Part shown: piece by piece, positions 24,390 to 35,789 of the stretch
Numbering within the stretch: position 1 is the first letter of the stretch
How the letters are laid out: each line of letters opens with the position of its first letter
Source of the DNA: Ampullaceana balthica
Lineage: Eukaryota; Mollusca; Gastropoda; Lymnaeidae
Length of the DNA stretch: 64,000 bases
Assembly (NCBI GenBank): GCA_944989445.1
Contig: CALYLW010000121.1
Coordinates: forward strand, 694,229 to 758,228
Direction of reading: 5' to 3'
The notes under the pieces: generated by a model
The model's input: only the letters and a program-made list of their open reading frames with translations
The model's database searches: none
What the model was told of the DNA's origin: nothing
Translations under genes and position numbers: made by a program

Positions 24390-24660
24390 ATATATTTTAG
24401 ATGTTGACGATGAAAGATACAACGATAAAATGCACGATTATTTGGTGAATTTCTTTTTAAGAATAATATGTGTTTATACAGTGCCCAAAACGCGAATGTA
24501 ACTTAAAATTGTCATTTCATTTGGATTATTGTGTTTTCATTATCAGAAGGAAAATTTGTTAATTTTTTGTCAAGAAAATATGTTATAAAATGATTAAAAA
24601 GTGTATTGCTTAGGCCACGAAATTTTGTAAATTAATTAGGAGATGCAAATGGGCGTAAAA
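24390..24660. other. AT-rich spacer
   Basis: No features seen between the two satellites. Confidence 0.4.
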
Positions 24661-24661
24661 C

Positions 24662-25411
24662 GAAACACGCCTGAGTTTGTCGAGAGAAGATTGTACAACG
24701 CCTGAGTTTGTCGAGAGAAGATTGTACAACGCCTGAGTTTGTCGAGAGAAGATTGTACAACGCCTGAGTTTGTCGAGAGAAGATTGTACAACGCCTGAGT
24801 TTGTCGAGAGAAGATTGTACAACGCCTGAGTTTGTCGAGAGAAGATTGTACAACGCCTGAGTTTGTCGAGAGAAGATTGTACAACGCCTGAGTTTGTCGA
24901 GAGAAGATTGTACAACGCCTGAGTTTGTCGAGGGAAGATTGTACAACGCCTGAGTTTGTCGAGACAAGATTGTACAACGCCTGAGTTTGTCGAGAGAAGA
25001 TTGTACAACGCCTGAGTTTGTCGAGAGAAGATTGTACAACGCCTGAGTTTGTCGAGAGAAGATTGTACAACGCCTGAGTTTGTCGAGAGAAGATTGTACA
25101 ACGCCTGAGTTTGTCGAGAGAAGATTGTACAACGCCTGAGTTTGTCGAGACAAGATTGTACAACGCCTGAGTTTGTCGAGAGAAGATTGTACAACGCCTG
25201 AGTTTGTCGAGAGAAGATTGTACAACGCCTGAGTTTGTCGAGAGAAGATTGTACAACGCCTGAGTTTGTCGAGAGAAGATTGTACAACGCCTGAGTTTGT
25301 CGAGAGAAGATTGTACAACGCCTGAGTTTGTCGAGAGAAGATTGTACAACGCCTGAGTTTGTCGAGAGAAGATTGTACAACGCCTGAGTTTGTCGAGAGA
25401 AGATTGTACAA
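24662..25411. repeat. 31-bp minisatellite, 24 near-identical copies
   Basis: Unit GAAGATTGTACAACGCCTGA plus GTTTGTCGAGA. Only three single-base variants are seen; the GAGACAAG variant recurs at 24961 and 25147, exactly 186 bp (6 units) apart. Near identity points to very recent expansion or homogenisation. All three minus frames are open as an artefact. Confidence 0.98.
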
Positions 25412-26195
25412 TTCCAAATGGGTTTCATTATCAGGCCATCCGCTCAATTCTCTTATTCACTAAATTGTGTTTGCTGGGGCGTCTCTCAATAATTGATGCG
25501 TGGACTGAAAGATGACGCAATAGCCCGAATTAAAACATCTTGCATCAGGGCGGCGTTAAAAGTATGATTAAAACATACTCTAACAGGATGGTCTTAAATG
25601 TAAGATTAAAACATCTTGTCATGGGGCGGCTTAAAATATATTATTTAAACATCTGCACACGAAAAGACCGACTTACATGTATTATTCAAACATCTTGTGA
25701 GCTCCATGTATGATCAAATAACATTTTCCCCGATGAAAGTATGCATTCATGACGGTGACTTTTAATGATATGCTTGGTTCAGCGGCGTAGCTAAGGTTAT
25801 GGGCATTCGGGGCACTAAGTCCCCCCACCCCCACCCTCCACTCTTTCCACGATAACAACTCTGCAGTCGGCCAAAAAATGCTGACCCTTATGTAAGGGGG
25901 ACAAACTGCCGCTTGCATGGGGCAGACGACCACCACATCTGCAACCACTTTCCATACCACCAGTTGGTTTCATAGGTATTGGCGATCACAGGTGACTGTA
26001 CGTATAAACGGGAACCCGCCAGGGACACCAGAAGTCGCACTTTTTATTCAGGCCATTGAGTTGAGGATGAAAGAAACCATAGATAATAATGGGAAGGGAC
26101 ATCACCTCATATGACCCCCTTTCATGTACATGACAGACTATGGTACACGTGATGTAGCGTTCACAAGTTTTTAGCCACCACTAACGAGCAGGGGA
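25412..26195. other. Unassigned; contains loose GATTAAAACATCTTG repeats and a possible transposon end
   Basis: 25525-25700 has about four diverged copies of a 40-55 bp repeat around AAAACATCTTG. CAGCGGCGTAGCTAAGG at about 25781 resembles the hAT-type terminus CAGTGGCGTAGCTAG found at 50045, but no matching second end was found. Confidence 0.4.
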
Positions 26196-26196
26196 A

Positions 26197-27018
26197 AAAA
26201 GAATGATAAGACTATAGAGCTATGGTCACCATGTCAGCACATTCCGAACTCTCGTAAATGAAAGACTATATAGCTATGGTCACCATGTCAGCACAGTTCG
26301 AACTCTCGTAAATGAAAGACTATAGAGCTATAGTCACCATGTCAGCACAGTTCGAACTCTCGTAAATGAAAGACTATAGAGCTATGGTCACCATGTCAGC
26401 ACAGTTCGAACTCTCGTAAATGAAAGACTATAGAGCTATAGTCACCATGTCAGCACAGTTCGAACTCTCGTAAATGAAAGACTATAGAGCTATGGTCACC
26501 ATGTCAGCACAGTCAGTTCGAACTCTCGTAAATGATAAGACTATAGAGCTATGGTCCCCATGTCAGCACAGTTCGAACTCTCGTAAATGAAAGACTATAT
26601 AGCTATGGTCACCATGTCAGCACAGTTCGAACTCTCGTAAATGATAAGACTATAGAGCTATGGTCACCATAGTTCGAACTCTCGTAAATGAAAGACTATA
26701 TAGCTATGGTCACCATGTCAGCACAGTTCGAACTCTCGTAAATGATAAGACTATAGAGCTATGGTCACCATGTCAGCACAGTTCGAACTCTCGTAAATGA
26801 TAAGACTATAGAGCTATGGTCACCATGTCAGCACAGTTCGAACTCTCGTAAATGAAAGACTATAGAGCTATGGTCACCATGTCAGCACAGTTCGAACTCT
26901 CATAAATGAAAGACTATAGAGCTATGGTCACCATGTCAGCACAGTTCGAACTCTCGTAAATGATAAGACTATAGAGCTATGGTCACAATGTCAGCACAGT
27001 TCGAACTCTCGTAAATGA
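26197..27018. repeat. 54-bp minisatellite, ~15 copies
   Basis: Unit GACTATAGAGCTATGGTCAC, CATGTCAGCACAGTTCGAAC, TCTCGTAAATGAAA. It contains the inverted pair GACTATAGAGCTATGGTC, an imperfect palindrome around AGCT, and TTCGAA. Some units carry GATAAG instead of GAAAG, and one is missing about 15 bp (near 26668). Confidence 0.95.
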
Positions 27019-27084
27019 AAGGAAAAACGAAGATGATGAAAGTAAACTGAACCCCCAAGAGTATTTTCTACCTGACAGGATGTG

Positions 27085-27345
27085 TAATAGAAGGTGCAGG
27101 GAGCTTCACTTACTTGGGTAGCAGCATAGATGAAATCGGCGGAACAGAAATTGATTTTAGGATCAGTATTGCTTGGTTAAATTTTTTTTTATTAGTATGA
27201 AGGAAAATACGAAAAAGTGTGGTCGTAAAAGAGTGACTCTGAAAACACGCAGTCAGAATCTGTTGTTTTTTTTAAAATTAATAAAATGCCAAAACAGTTC
27301 TCTATTATGGTTCGAAAGGTGGAGAGGAACAGGATGCATTATGTG
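27085..27345 (+). pseudogene. Highly degenerate LINE reverse-transcriptase remnant
   Basis: EGAGSFTYLGSSIDEIGGTE (27092-27150) matches the YLGS segment of LINE reverse transcriptases. NAKTVLYYGS (27285-27315) matches the following L-Y-G-x-E-T-W segment. Between them lie a poly-T tract and frameshifts. Some of 27345-27800 may belong to the same remnant, but I see no firm motif there. Confidence 0.65.
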
Positions 27346-27349
27346 AAAA

Positions 27350-28525
27350 GTGCAGTACTTATTTTTTAAAACTTCAGTCGATACGGAAGATAAGGTGATC
27401 ACCGACAAAAGAAAATACTTTTTTTAAAAAAAAGGCTAAATCACTAATCACTTAAAACATCAGAGGAAAATGAGGATTGATTTGATAGCGCACACTTTTA
27501 AGCAAGCCCAGATAAAAGTAGACAACGTCTTACAAGGGATCAACAGGTAAGGGAAGAAAAGAAATTTTTAACAATATTAATGAGTCGCATCTCATGTAGT
27601 CGCCCCAGGCTGCTCCAAGATGGAGTGGGGAAAATGCAACAGTACCATTGCAAAATGCCGTCTGTTGGTGGGGTTACTATAAAAACGCTGGCACCACGAA
27701 CCTTGACCCGACTCATTGGACCGAGATGTTGGTCGAGAGATAAGACTGATGGGAGAGACCATCATCGGTGTCCTGCATTTGTGAAATATATGAGGAGTCC
27801 ACTTGCAAACCTGCTAAGTCAATTTTGGCGGGAAAATAAGTTACTGCCATTTTCTGATTTAAAGGGTAAAACTCTACAGTATTCTTTTGTTTTGGTCATT
27901 TAAAACCTACTAAATACGATGTATTTTATTGTTAAAAAATATGAAACACTCAAAACTCTTAAGAGTGACTTAGTAGGTTTTGAAAGTGGACTCCTCATAT
28001 ATAAACCATTGCCCTAAATGTGGGTTAGACTTACAACAACATAAATGAAAATGAACACAGCCAAGGCCGCATACAGTCACCAGTCTTAATCCTGCCTTTG
28101 TTTATCTCTGTTTCATGACTGTGTATTTTTCGGAATGGCCTTAACTATTAAAAAAGTCACTTTTGATACCTTGGAACATGTACTTTTGAAAATGCTTGTT
28201 GGAATATATAGCTCAGAATATATGTACCTTGGAATACAAGCCAGGAATATATAGCTTAGAATATATGTACCTTGGAATACAAGCCAGGAATATTCATCTG
28301 ATAAGCCTACTGTCTCAGATAAAATCCGTAGCCTTTATGCACCTGGGATCTATTTATTAAAGTGCTTGTATCTACGTCTCCGTCTGCACGTTGTTTCTGT
28401 CTCACGTCTGCGACTCTGTCACCAGGCCATCGACGTGACCAGTCTCCAACATTTTCTCAGGACTTCAAGAAGCACTTCATTTCCACAAAACGTGCCACTT
28501 TCCCAATCCCCTCTCCACCGCCTAC
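27350..28525. other. Unassigned, mostly non-coding
   Basis: A ~47-bp direct repeat (GGAATATATAGCTYAGAATA core) occurs twice near 28200-28295. A 107-codon frame at 27580-27903 has no recognisable motif. Confidence 0.4.
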
Positions 28526-28528
28526 CCT

Positions 28529-28544
28529 CTCCCTCTCTCTCTCA

Positions 28545-28586
<42 letters not shown>

Positions 28587-28604
28587 CTCTCTCTCTCACT
28601 CACA
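28529..28604. repeat. Compound (CT)n/(CA)n microsatellite
   Basis: CTCTCT, then about 17 CA units, then CTCTCT and CACACA. Confidence 0.97.
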
Positions 28605-28844
28605 CACGTCCTAGCCCCTGCCCCAGCCCACCGTACACGCCAAGCCAATGATGATCAAAACCACTTGTTCACCCGTAATCAAATACAGACTGAGTAACTC
28701 GGCCGTTCGTTTATTATCGATCACCGCATTCGGCCGGTTCGTCAAAACTGTAGTTATTGGAGGTGTGGGTGAGTGGGGGGGGGGCAAGGGAAGACGAGTC
28801 TGGAGGGCTAGATGCATAATGAAACACTCCATCTTTTAGGAACA

Positions 28845-28979
28845 ATGGCGCGGCCTCGGAAGACGAAAAAACCCGCATTTGTTCGCAGCCCTCCTCCCAA
28901 ACCAGTCTTCGCGAGAGCTGGCAGAAAAGTCCGGCTGAGAGAGATTAAAACATACAGGGAGTTGGCAGGTCATTATTGA
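28845..28979 (+). CDS. Small ORF with strong start context; possible first exon or short basic protein
   Basis: A 44-codon frame starts at an ATG with A at -3 and G at +4 and ends at TGA (28977-28979). The peptide is very basic and proline-rich: MARPRKTKKPAFVRSPPPKP, then a segment with VRLREIKTYRELAG. The tail followed by LREIxxYR loosely recalls the tail and alpha-N helix of histone H3 or CENP-A variants, which have ALREIRRYQ. No donor with a good consensus follows (AG/GTCATT is weak) and no histone-fold exon was found. The patch is GC-richer than its surroundings. Confidence 0.2.
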   Translation: MARPRKTKKPAFVRSPPPKPVFARAGRKVRLREIKTYRELAGHY

Positions 28980-28984
28980 TTGCC

Positions 28985-29232
28985 GTCTTCAAAGACCACA
29001 AAAAAGGAAGGGGATTCTCTTTACTTCCTCAACAATGTTGAGATTGTAACAAACATCTCTTTGAAACATGATCCTATATAGAGCAGCTCACCTAAAAGGA
29101 CGGGGAAACTAGTGAGGAAGTTGTCTATATATAAAAAATTAATATTCACATGTTATGCGATTAATTTATATTTTTGGCGGAGGGGGGGGGGATTTATTAC
29201 TCAAAAGATTCTTTTTTCCATTTAGTTGGTTG
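28985..29232. other. Unassigned spacer
   Basis: A G9 run is near 29180. No gene. Confidence 0.4.
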
Positions 29233-29233
29233 G

Positions 29234-29562
29234 GAATAGTCTGTGTGGTCAAAGAATAGTCTGTGTGGTCAAAGAATAGTCTGTGTGGTCAAAGAATGGT
29301 CTGTGTGTTCAAAGAGTAGTCTGTGTGGTCAAAGAGTAGTCTGTGTGGTCAAAAAATAGTCTGTGTGGTCAAAGAATAATCTGTGTGGTCAAAGAATAGT
29401 CTGTGTGGTCAAAGAGTAGTCTGTGTGGTCAAAGAATAGTCTGTGTGGAAAAGAATGGTATGTGTGTTCAAAGAATAATCTGTGTGGTCAAAGAATAGTC
29501 TGTGTGGTCAAAGAATAGTCTGTGTGTTCAAAGAATAATCTGTGTGGTCAAAGAACAGAAGA
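29234..29562. repeat. 20-bp minisatellite, ~16 copies
   Basis: Unit AGTCTGTGTGGTCAAAGAAT with substitutions and one 2-bp-shorter unit near 29446. Confidence 0.95.
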
Positions 29563-29795
29563 TATGAGAGAGATGTTATGAGGAGATAACTTGCGAAAAC
29601 GACGAAATAGATCAGGTACGTAGAAAAAGACCATGCAGACGTTTAGATTTTAGATGAACAATTGTGTGGAGGAAAATATAATTTTTGGTAAACAGGGTTT
29701 ACACAAACATATTTCATAAAATGCTCTGCTTTTTTCTTTGTAAAATTAGAACTGACAAGTTTAAATTAAATTAAAGAATTATTGACTTTTCAACT

Positions 29796-29945
29796 GACTG
29801 CCTATGAAGTCCAGATTTCAAACGACTTCCTATGAAGTCCGGGTTTCAAGCGACTGCCTATGAAGTCCAGGTTCCAAGCGACTGCCTATGAAGTCCAGGT
29901 TCCAAGCGACTGCCTATGAAGTCCAGGTTTCAAACGACTTCCTAT
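29796..29945. repeat. 28-bp minisatellite, ~5 copies
   Basis: Unit CGACTGCCTATGAAGTCCAG plus GTTTCAAG. Confidence 0.92.
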
Positions 29946-30908
29946 CTAAGCTTCCTTACTCATCACTCCCCTCTACGAAGCAGTTGCTTTCAACGGGATA
30001 ATTTAAAGGATCGAACATAGCAAATGGAATTTTCAACAGTTATAACCAGGATATTAATAGTTGACACGAAAAAAAAATTTAAAAAAAAATAATAATTTTT
30101 AAAAGCCACCCACCCATATGATGTACATCCAAGTTAAATGAAGTCTGAAATAATGAAGAAATGGTTTCTGAAAACAAAATGGTAATTTAACTAATTAGTT
30201 AGATATGTTATGGTATTTAGTTGAGAAACACGGCGATACACAAATAAAATAAACGCTGTTTCAAAATTGTAATGTCGTATCTCAATGGTGGACCCATAAC
30301 TTTTAATTTCTTCACGGACAATAATCATAATCGATAGACATGAACAAACGTGTTCAGAAATGTATTTTTATCCAAACAGAGCCCCTTACTAAAATTCTTT
30401 AAAGTTTAAACAAGTAATGAGTATTTAAACGCTATTTCCAAAAAAGAATTTCCGATTTTTTTTATTCAAGGGAAATCATTCTATATTACATTAAAAGTCA
30501 TTTCAAATCAGTAAATCTGAAAGTAAACAAAAATTCACGTCATATCCCATCACGCTACATCACACCAATAATGTGTCATAATGCGCACCACGCAACAACC
30601 TAACAAGGATTCACTAAAGTGGGGAAACCCCATTAACTATCATTCATACACATATTTACCCTCAATTATGTATGACTTTGGTCTAACGCTAAGGGACATC
30701 GCTCTGCATTTTTAAAAAATTGAAAATATAGACTTAAAAATCTTAAACATTTTGGTTTCCAGATTAACATTAAACACACTCTACACTATTATTAATTGAA
30801 CAACTTCATGCGGACTCTCGAAAAGAGTTATTTTTTGGTGCAGTATTTAGGTGCGCTGCTTTCTAAAGTTAGTAAAAAAAATCGTGTGGTGATTAGCAAT
30901 GTAAAAAA
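29946..30908. other. AT-rich, contains a Helitron-module fragment
   Basis: 30810-30875 matches the segment GAGTTATTTTTGGTGCAG and TGCTTTCTAAA seen in the short Helitrons at 7775-8069 and 41931-42253. No terminus of its own was found. Confidence 0.45.
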
Positions 30909-33424
30909 TCTAATATATAAAGCTTAGTTGGTGTTTGTATCTTTGTATGTTTGTATGTTTCATTTTTTCGACTTTCTGTTAGACAGCCACGGTAAAACCA
31001 AACGACGGACGGGGACCAAATTTGGCAGGACTGTTCCTTTTACCCTGAAGGTGGTTTTAAGTTAGCTTTTGTAATTGTCCCTTTTGCCCGAATCCCGTAA
31101 ATTAAATAATCAGAAAATGCAGAGACAAAGAATAAAAAATTTAACCTCATTTCTGTATTGTATTGAACAAATTTACGCGGACGTTCAAATGCCGTTCAAA
31201 GCGAGTTACTTTTGGTGACGTTTTTTTACCCCAATACTTTATTTTCAGCGGTGCGCATTCAAAAAATATTATAATGTCTAATTACGGTGCGCACATTTTC
31301 GTGTACGCTTCATAATTTGAGCTGTGTAGTACAAAGAATTGTCATTTTCTTTACTGTTACTTTCTATATATTAGATAGACACGTAAACATATTTAATTAC
31401 AACTGCCACACGATGCATTAGATTTAATTGTTGCCACGTTTAAATTTCATTGCGAATTTGTTTTAATTATTTTCTGTTCCATAACTCGACATTTAATAAA
31501 AAAACCTTCATTTTTAGCGGTGCGCGTTCTAAAATCTTTTATCGCCTAAATACTGTGCGCACATTTTCGTGTACGCATCTTAAATTTAGCTGTGTCATAT
31601 TAATAACATTTATATTTTGTTTGTCTTTTACATAAACTATTGTTTTTTTACATAACCTATACACTTATACCATTTAAACTTAGGCTACCGGACCTATTAA
31701 CTTAAGTAGATTAAATTAAATAAAGTGATCCTGAAAACGCTTAATTATTTGTATTGCGAATTGAATATGTTATGTTCATTCCTTTGATGATGGATTAACA
31801 TAGGCCATTTTTAAAATCAATTATTGTCATGGTTTCACGTGCATTTCTAACATAAAATTGATTTGTTTTGTTTGTTTTTTTCAAAATTAGGAATATAGCC
31901 TAATTTCTTTATTTATCTTTATTATCTTTATCTCATAGACGCTGTTGCAAATATTGTATTAATTACAATTGTGTTACGATGCAGTGTCGTTAATATATAA
32001 GAGCTTTTTTAGTGACGACAGTGGCAGATATCTTTTGGAAAAATGTCAACAAAGCAGTGGCCTTTTTTTAACGGATACAAACAAATAAACATAAAAATAT
32101 CAACTGAGCTTTATATATTACATATGCGTTTAAATTATTTTATCTCAATTATTTTCACGATGCATTGTATTAATATTTTACATGCAATGAATAAAATTGG
32201 GATTTAAAAAAATTTAATTCATAACTCGACATTTAATTAAAAACCATAGATGTAGCGAGTTTATTTTATGTTGAAAGTGATGGCCTATGTCAAATACACT
32301 TACACTTTAAAACAGTTTACTTAAGCTTTATATACACTATACTTTATAAACTTTCGCTACCGAACGTATTAACAAAACTTGACTAAATTTAATGAAGTGA
32401 TCCTGAAAACGCTAAATTAATATGAATTGCGAATTGAATATGTTTTTATGTTCATTCATTTGTATTCAGAATAGCAGAGGCCATTTCTAAAATTGCCTTT
32501 TAATCATTTTTAAGATGCACTTATTAACAGACGGTTGAATCTTTTTTTTTCATTTTTTTTTCCAGATATAAAATCTGGTGTGTGTGTGTGTGTGCATTGA
32601 ATATAATTTACAAAATATGATGCCTTATCCGAAATAGGGAACAAAAAAAAAGAATCCTTTTTGCAATTATACACATTGCTTATAAACCGTAAATATAAAT
32701 CGTAAAATATAGAGACATAAAAAATGTTAAATATTATTTCCCTGTTACAACAATTCTGAATACTTCAAATGGAGGAGTTATTTTGGTCCAGTACATTTAC
32801 TTTATAACAAGACTTTATTTTAAGCGACCAGCTTTCTATATTGTCTAAATATGGTGTGCACATTTTTTGATATCATTTTAATACGACCGTTTTAAAAAAA
32901 AAGTATTTTAGAAAGTACATTTTATAATTTTGTTTATTTGCGCTATGAGTCACTTAGCTTTTGCCTTTTAAAGGGATAGTGCCACATGTTCTTTATCTCA
33001 TAGACGTGGTTACAAATATTATATAACTTACAATTGTGATACGATGCAGTTTCATGCAGTTTCGTAATTATATTTTAAATTTTTGAGTGATGAGGGTGGT
33101 AGAGCTCTTTCGGAAAACCTATAAGCTATGTTAATTTTGTACAAGTGGGAATGAAATTGTAAATTTAGTTATTATGGTCGGCAAGAATCATTATTTAATA
33201 AATAATAAATCATATCATTTAAATAGTAAAGTTATGTTAAAAGGCACGGAATTAAGTGAAAACAACTCATGCGGTAAAATGGCATATCTCTGTTTCTCAT
33301 AAGATTTTAACTAAATATATGAATCTGAAATTTAACTTGGAAAATAAAAATTGTCATAACCAGCAACTAATACTTGGATAAAGGGTCAGCACACTCCCGC
33401 TACAGAGTGCGGGTATTTTTCTAG
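30909..33424 (+). mobile_element. Non-autonomous Helitron, 2516 bp, both ends identified
   Basis: The 5' end is TCTAATATATAAAGC after a flanking A. The 3' end has a CCCGC/GCGGG hairpin (33396-33413) with an 8-base loop, then seven bases, CTAG at 33421-33424, then a flanking T. Insertion between A and T, the TC start and the 3' hairpin plus CTRR are all canonical. No Rep/helicase frame is present, so it would depend on a protein made elsewhere. The interior has direct repeats: a GTGCGCACATTTTCGTGTAC block near 31289 and 31555 with a weaker third copy near 32855, and an AAGTGATCCTGAAAACGC block near 31722 and 32395. Confidence 0.8.
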
Positions 33425-33426
33425 TA

Positions 33427-33705
33427 TATTATATAAATGCTTTGTGTACATTTCAGGAATATTTATCATACAAGGGTAAGTTAATTGGGCTTTTGACCCC
33501 AAAAAAGTGGGCGCCGTAGGCGCCCTAAAACCCCTATTTTATATTACTTTGTGTACATTAAAGGAAGTTTAATATTACGTATTTATCATACAAGGACAAG
33601 TTAGTTGGGATTTTGAAAAAGGTGGGCGCCGAAGGCACCATAAAAAAAGTGGGCGCCGCAGACGCCACGGCACCGCAGACGCCACGGCGCCGCAGCACAA
33701 CCTAG
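33427..33705. repeat. GGCGCC-palindrome modules (~115-bp repeats)
   Basis: Directly after the Helitron end. CTTTGTGTACATT then TTTATCATACAAGG and GGGCGCCGTAGGCGCC are repeated about twice, followed by a compressed run of CGCCACGGCGCCGCAG-type units. The same modules occur at 45590-45735. GC is very high against AT-rich surroundings. Confidence 0.8.
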
Positions 33706-33709
33706 TCAT

Positions 33710-34838
33710 TCTAGATTACATTAAAAGTCATTTCAAATCAATAATTGTGAAAGTAAACAAAACAATTGCTATCTACAAATTGTTGCTAAAATTACGGGAT
33801 TCGAACGAAACGACATTTTTCAAAAATTCCTTCACCAACATTGTTCTAAATATTATTAGCTATCGTTTGGCGTTTGTTTCAACCCGATAGCTGTTAATGT
33901 TGGCGAGAAATTGACAAAATACTGACATTTTTTCGTTTTTATTTTATTTTCCAGGAAATCCAGTAAACCTTTTCGGTATTTTTTGGCCCTTGCACATCCT
34001 TGCGACCTTCTTAACATATTTGCAAAAGACCCGAACCCTCTATCTGGTATGGTTCAGGAGAAGTTGCAGGATCAAGCGTTACAGACATTTCAAATGTATA
34101 AACGCACTTTTTCTCATGGGAAATTGCGTTAAAACAAAACAAGGCAGGGAAGAACCACATCCAGTGATATATGTATGCTGGAAAATGTATTCTCATCACG
34201 TGGTGATGTCTACGGTCTTGGATTTAAACCCAACCCTCCCTCAACGATGTGTCAATTTTTACTATTGTTTCGTAAAGAATTATTCCTTTCTTTTTATGTC
34301 AATTTTCTCATTCTGAGTCACCATCTTATGGAGTGTATCCCAAATATTGTTTTGACTTTCTTCCCCCCCCCTTTTTTTTTGGGTGTAAAACTGCCTTCAG
34401 GAAATAAAAATATGGGCACATTCAAAAGTAGGAAGATCTTCCATATAAAATTGAGTTTGTCTGTGACTTTCTCCGTGGATTTTGAAATAAATAGAGCTGT
34501 TAATTCAGGACTGTTGTAAAGCATTGGTGGAGCACGTATTTTCGTTAAAATTTATTTTTAAGTTTTCTAACGTTATCACGTTCCACCCCTCAGTTTAAAA
34601 CGTTAATACGTGTTCCGATCTACGAGATTAACCACGCACCACCTCATAAAACCCTACGCACGGCTTTTCCACCCGCACCCAAAGACACCCAAGGACTACA
34701 CAATTATAAAAATAATTGTGTTGTTCCATTCTGAACCTGCATTCAAATGCATTGACGAAGTTGCACTTATAGGACAGGACTTGAAATTAGAAGGGTGAGG
34801 AGTGGAGGTAGCACAGCTGGCCGCGGATGAATACAGGA
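33710..34838. other. Non-coding, unassigned
   Basis: Overlapping short frames at 33990-34520 (108 and 114 codons) show no motif. A C8/T9 run is near 34363-34380. Confidence 0.4.
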
Positions 34839-34840
34839 AA

Positions 34841-35103
34841 GGGGCCGTGCATAAAGTACGTCACGCTCCAGAGGGGGGAGGGGGTGTAAGAAAGTGTGAC
34901 AGTTTGTGACAGTGGGGTCAGGCCATGTGTGACGTCACGGTGTTTTATATTAAATTTTAATTATTTTGTTAATAAAATACAACATTTTTGTTCGAAAGTG
35001 CGACGTACTTTAGGGGGGGGGTCCAAGATTTGTGACAATTTGTGACAGGGGGAGGGGGGTTAAAATGGTCAAAAATAGCGTGAGGTACTTTATGGACGCC
35101 CCC
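34841..35103. mobile_element. MITE with ~25-bp imperfect terminal inverted repeats
   Basis: The left end GGGGCCGTGCATAAAGTACG mirrors the right end, which on the other strand reads GGGGCGTCCATAAAGTACC; both continue into TCACGC. No ORF. A related pair of ends lies at 51091-51487. I cannot fix the superfamily because a target duplication longer than about 3 bp is not obvious. Confidence 0.7.
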
Positions 35104-35490
35104 AAACTCAAAAACGTCACAACATGAAAGGATTATGTTACATAACAAATTGGTTTCTGATAATGTGAGAAATGGATGCCATCAGAGATTCAGATTTCAG
35201 GAAGTATCGCAGAATTTATGTACGGGTCAAATAATATAATCAAATTTTCACATTATCTTAAAATAAACCAAATTATCAAATTAATTCCTTCAAAAATTTT
35301 ATATAATAAATAAATAATGTCTAAAAATGTACCAAATGTCATTCTCCACTTTAAAAAAAAATTAATATCATAAAATTATTTGTGTGTGTGTGTGGGGGGG
35401 GGAGGGTGGTGATTGCGGTCTACAACAACACAAAACTTTACATTATTTCTTGATAAAAGAGATGTTCTTCAATGCTGAAAGCGAGAAACA
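35104..35490. other. AT-rich spacer with (TG)n-G9
   Basis: Microsatellite TGTGTGTG followed by nine G near 35380-35402. No gene. Confidence 0.45.
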
Positions 35491-35505
35491 TTTAAAGTCA
35501 GAGGA

Positions 35506-35772
35506 AAATGTATAACATATAAACAATGTATTAGTTATCCTGACAGGACGTAACACAACAGCGAACGTTTCGGCAAAGAGCCTTCCTTAATGGACAAATA
35601 GTACACAAATAAAACGAATATAACGAAAGAATAAAAACACTTTTGTACGTTGAGGAAGGCTCTTTGCCGAAACGTTCGCTGTTTTGTTACGTCCTGTCAG
35701 GCTAACTAATACCCTGTTTATATATTATACATTTACTAATTTAAAAGCCTGATTGCAGTCTCACCCACTTAC
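35506..35772. mobile_element. Foldback element with 83-bp inverted arms and 15-bp flanking direct repeat
   Basis: The left arm 35506-35588 and right arm 35652-35734 are reverse complements with about six mismatches, around a ~63-bp AT-rich loop. The arm core reads CCGAAACGTTCGCTGTT on one strand. The 15-mer TTTAAAGTCAGAGGA occurs at 35491-35505 and again at 35773-35787, so the element including a 38-bp tail (35735-35772) sits between perfect direct repeats. A 15-bp duplication is long for a cut-and-paste DNA transposon and closer to LINE-mediated insertion. No ORF. Confidence 0.8.
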
Positions 35773-35789
35773 TTTAAAGTCAGAGGACA

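Noticed and set aside
23714..24422. Minus-strand frames of repeated YTFYITLL and CIPSILLY
   Set aside because: Product of the 24-bp satellite next to the LINE, not a membrane protein.
24610..25447. Three ~270-codon minus frames (LSTNSGVVQS repeats)
   Set aside because: 31-bp satellite open in all three frames.
26197..27018. CRISPR-like array of 54-bp units
   Set aside because: Contiguous repeats, no unique spacers.
30903..33424. Looked for Rep/helicase in the 2.5-kb Helitron
   Set aside because: No frame of useful length; element is non-autonomous.
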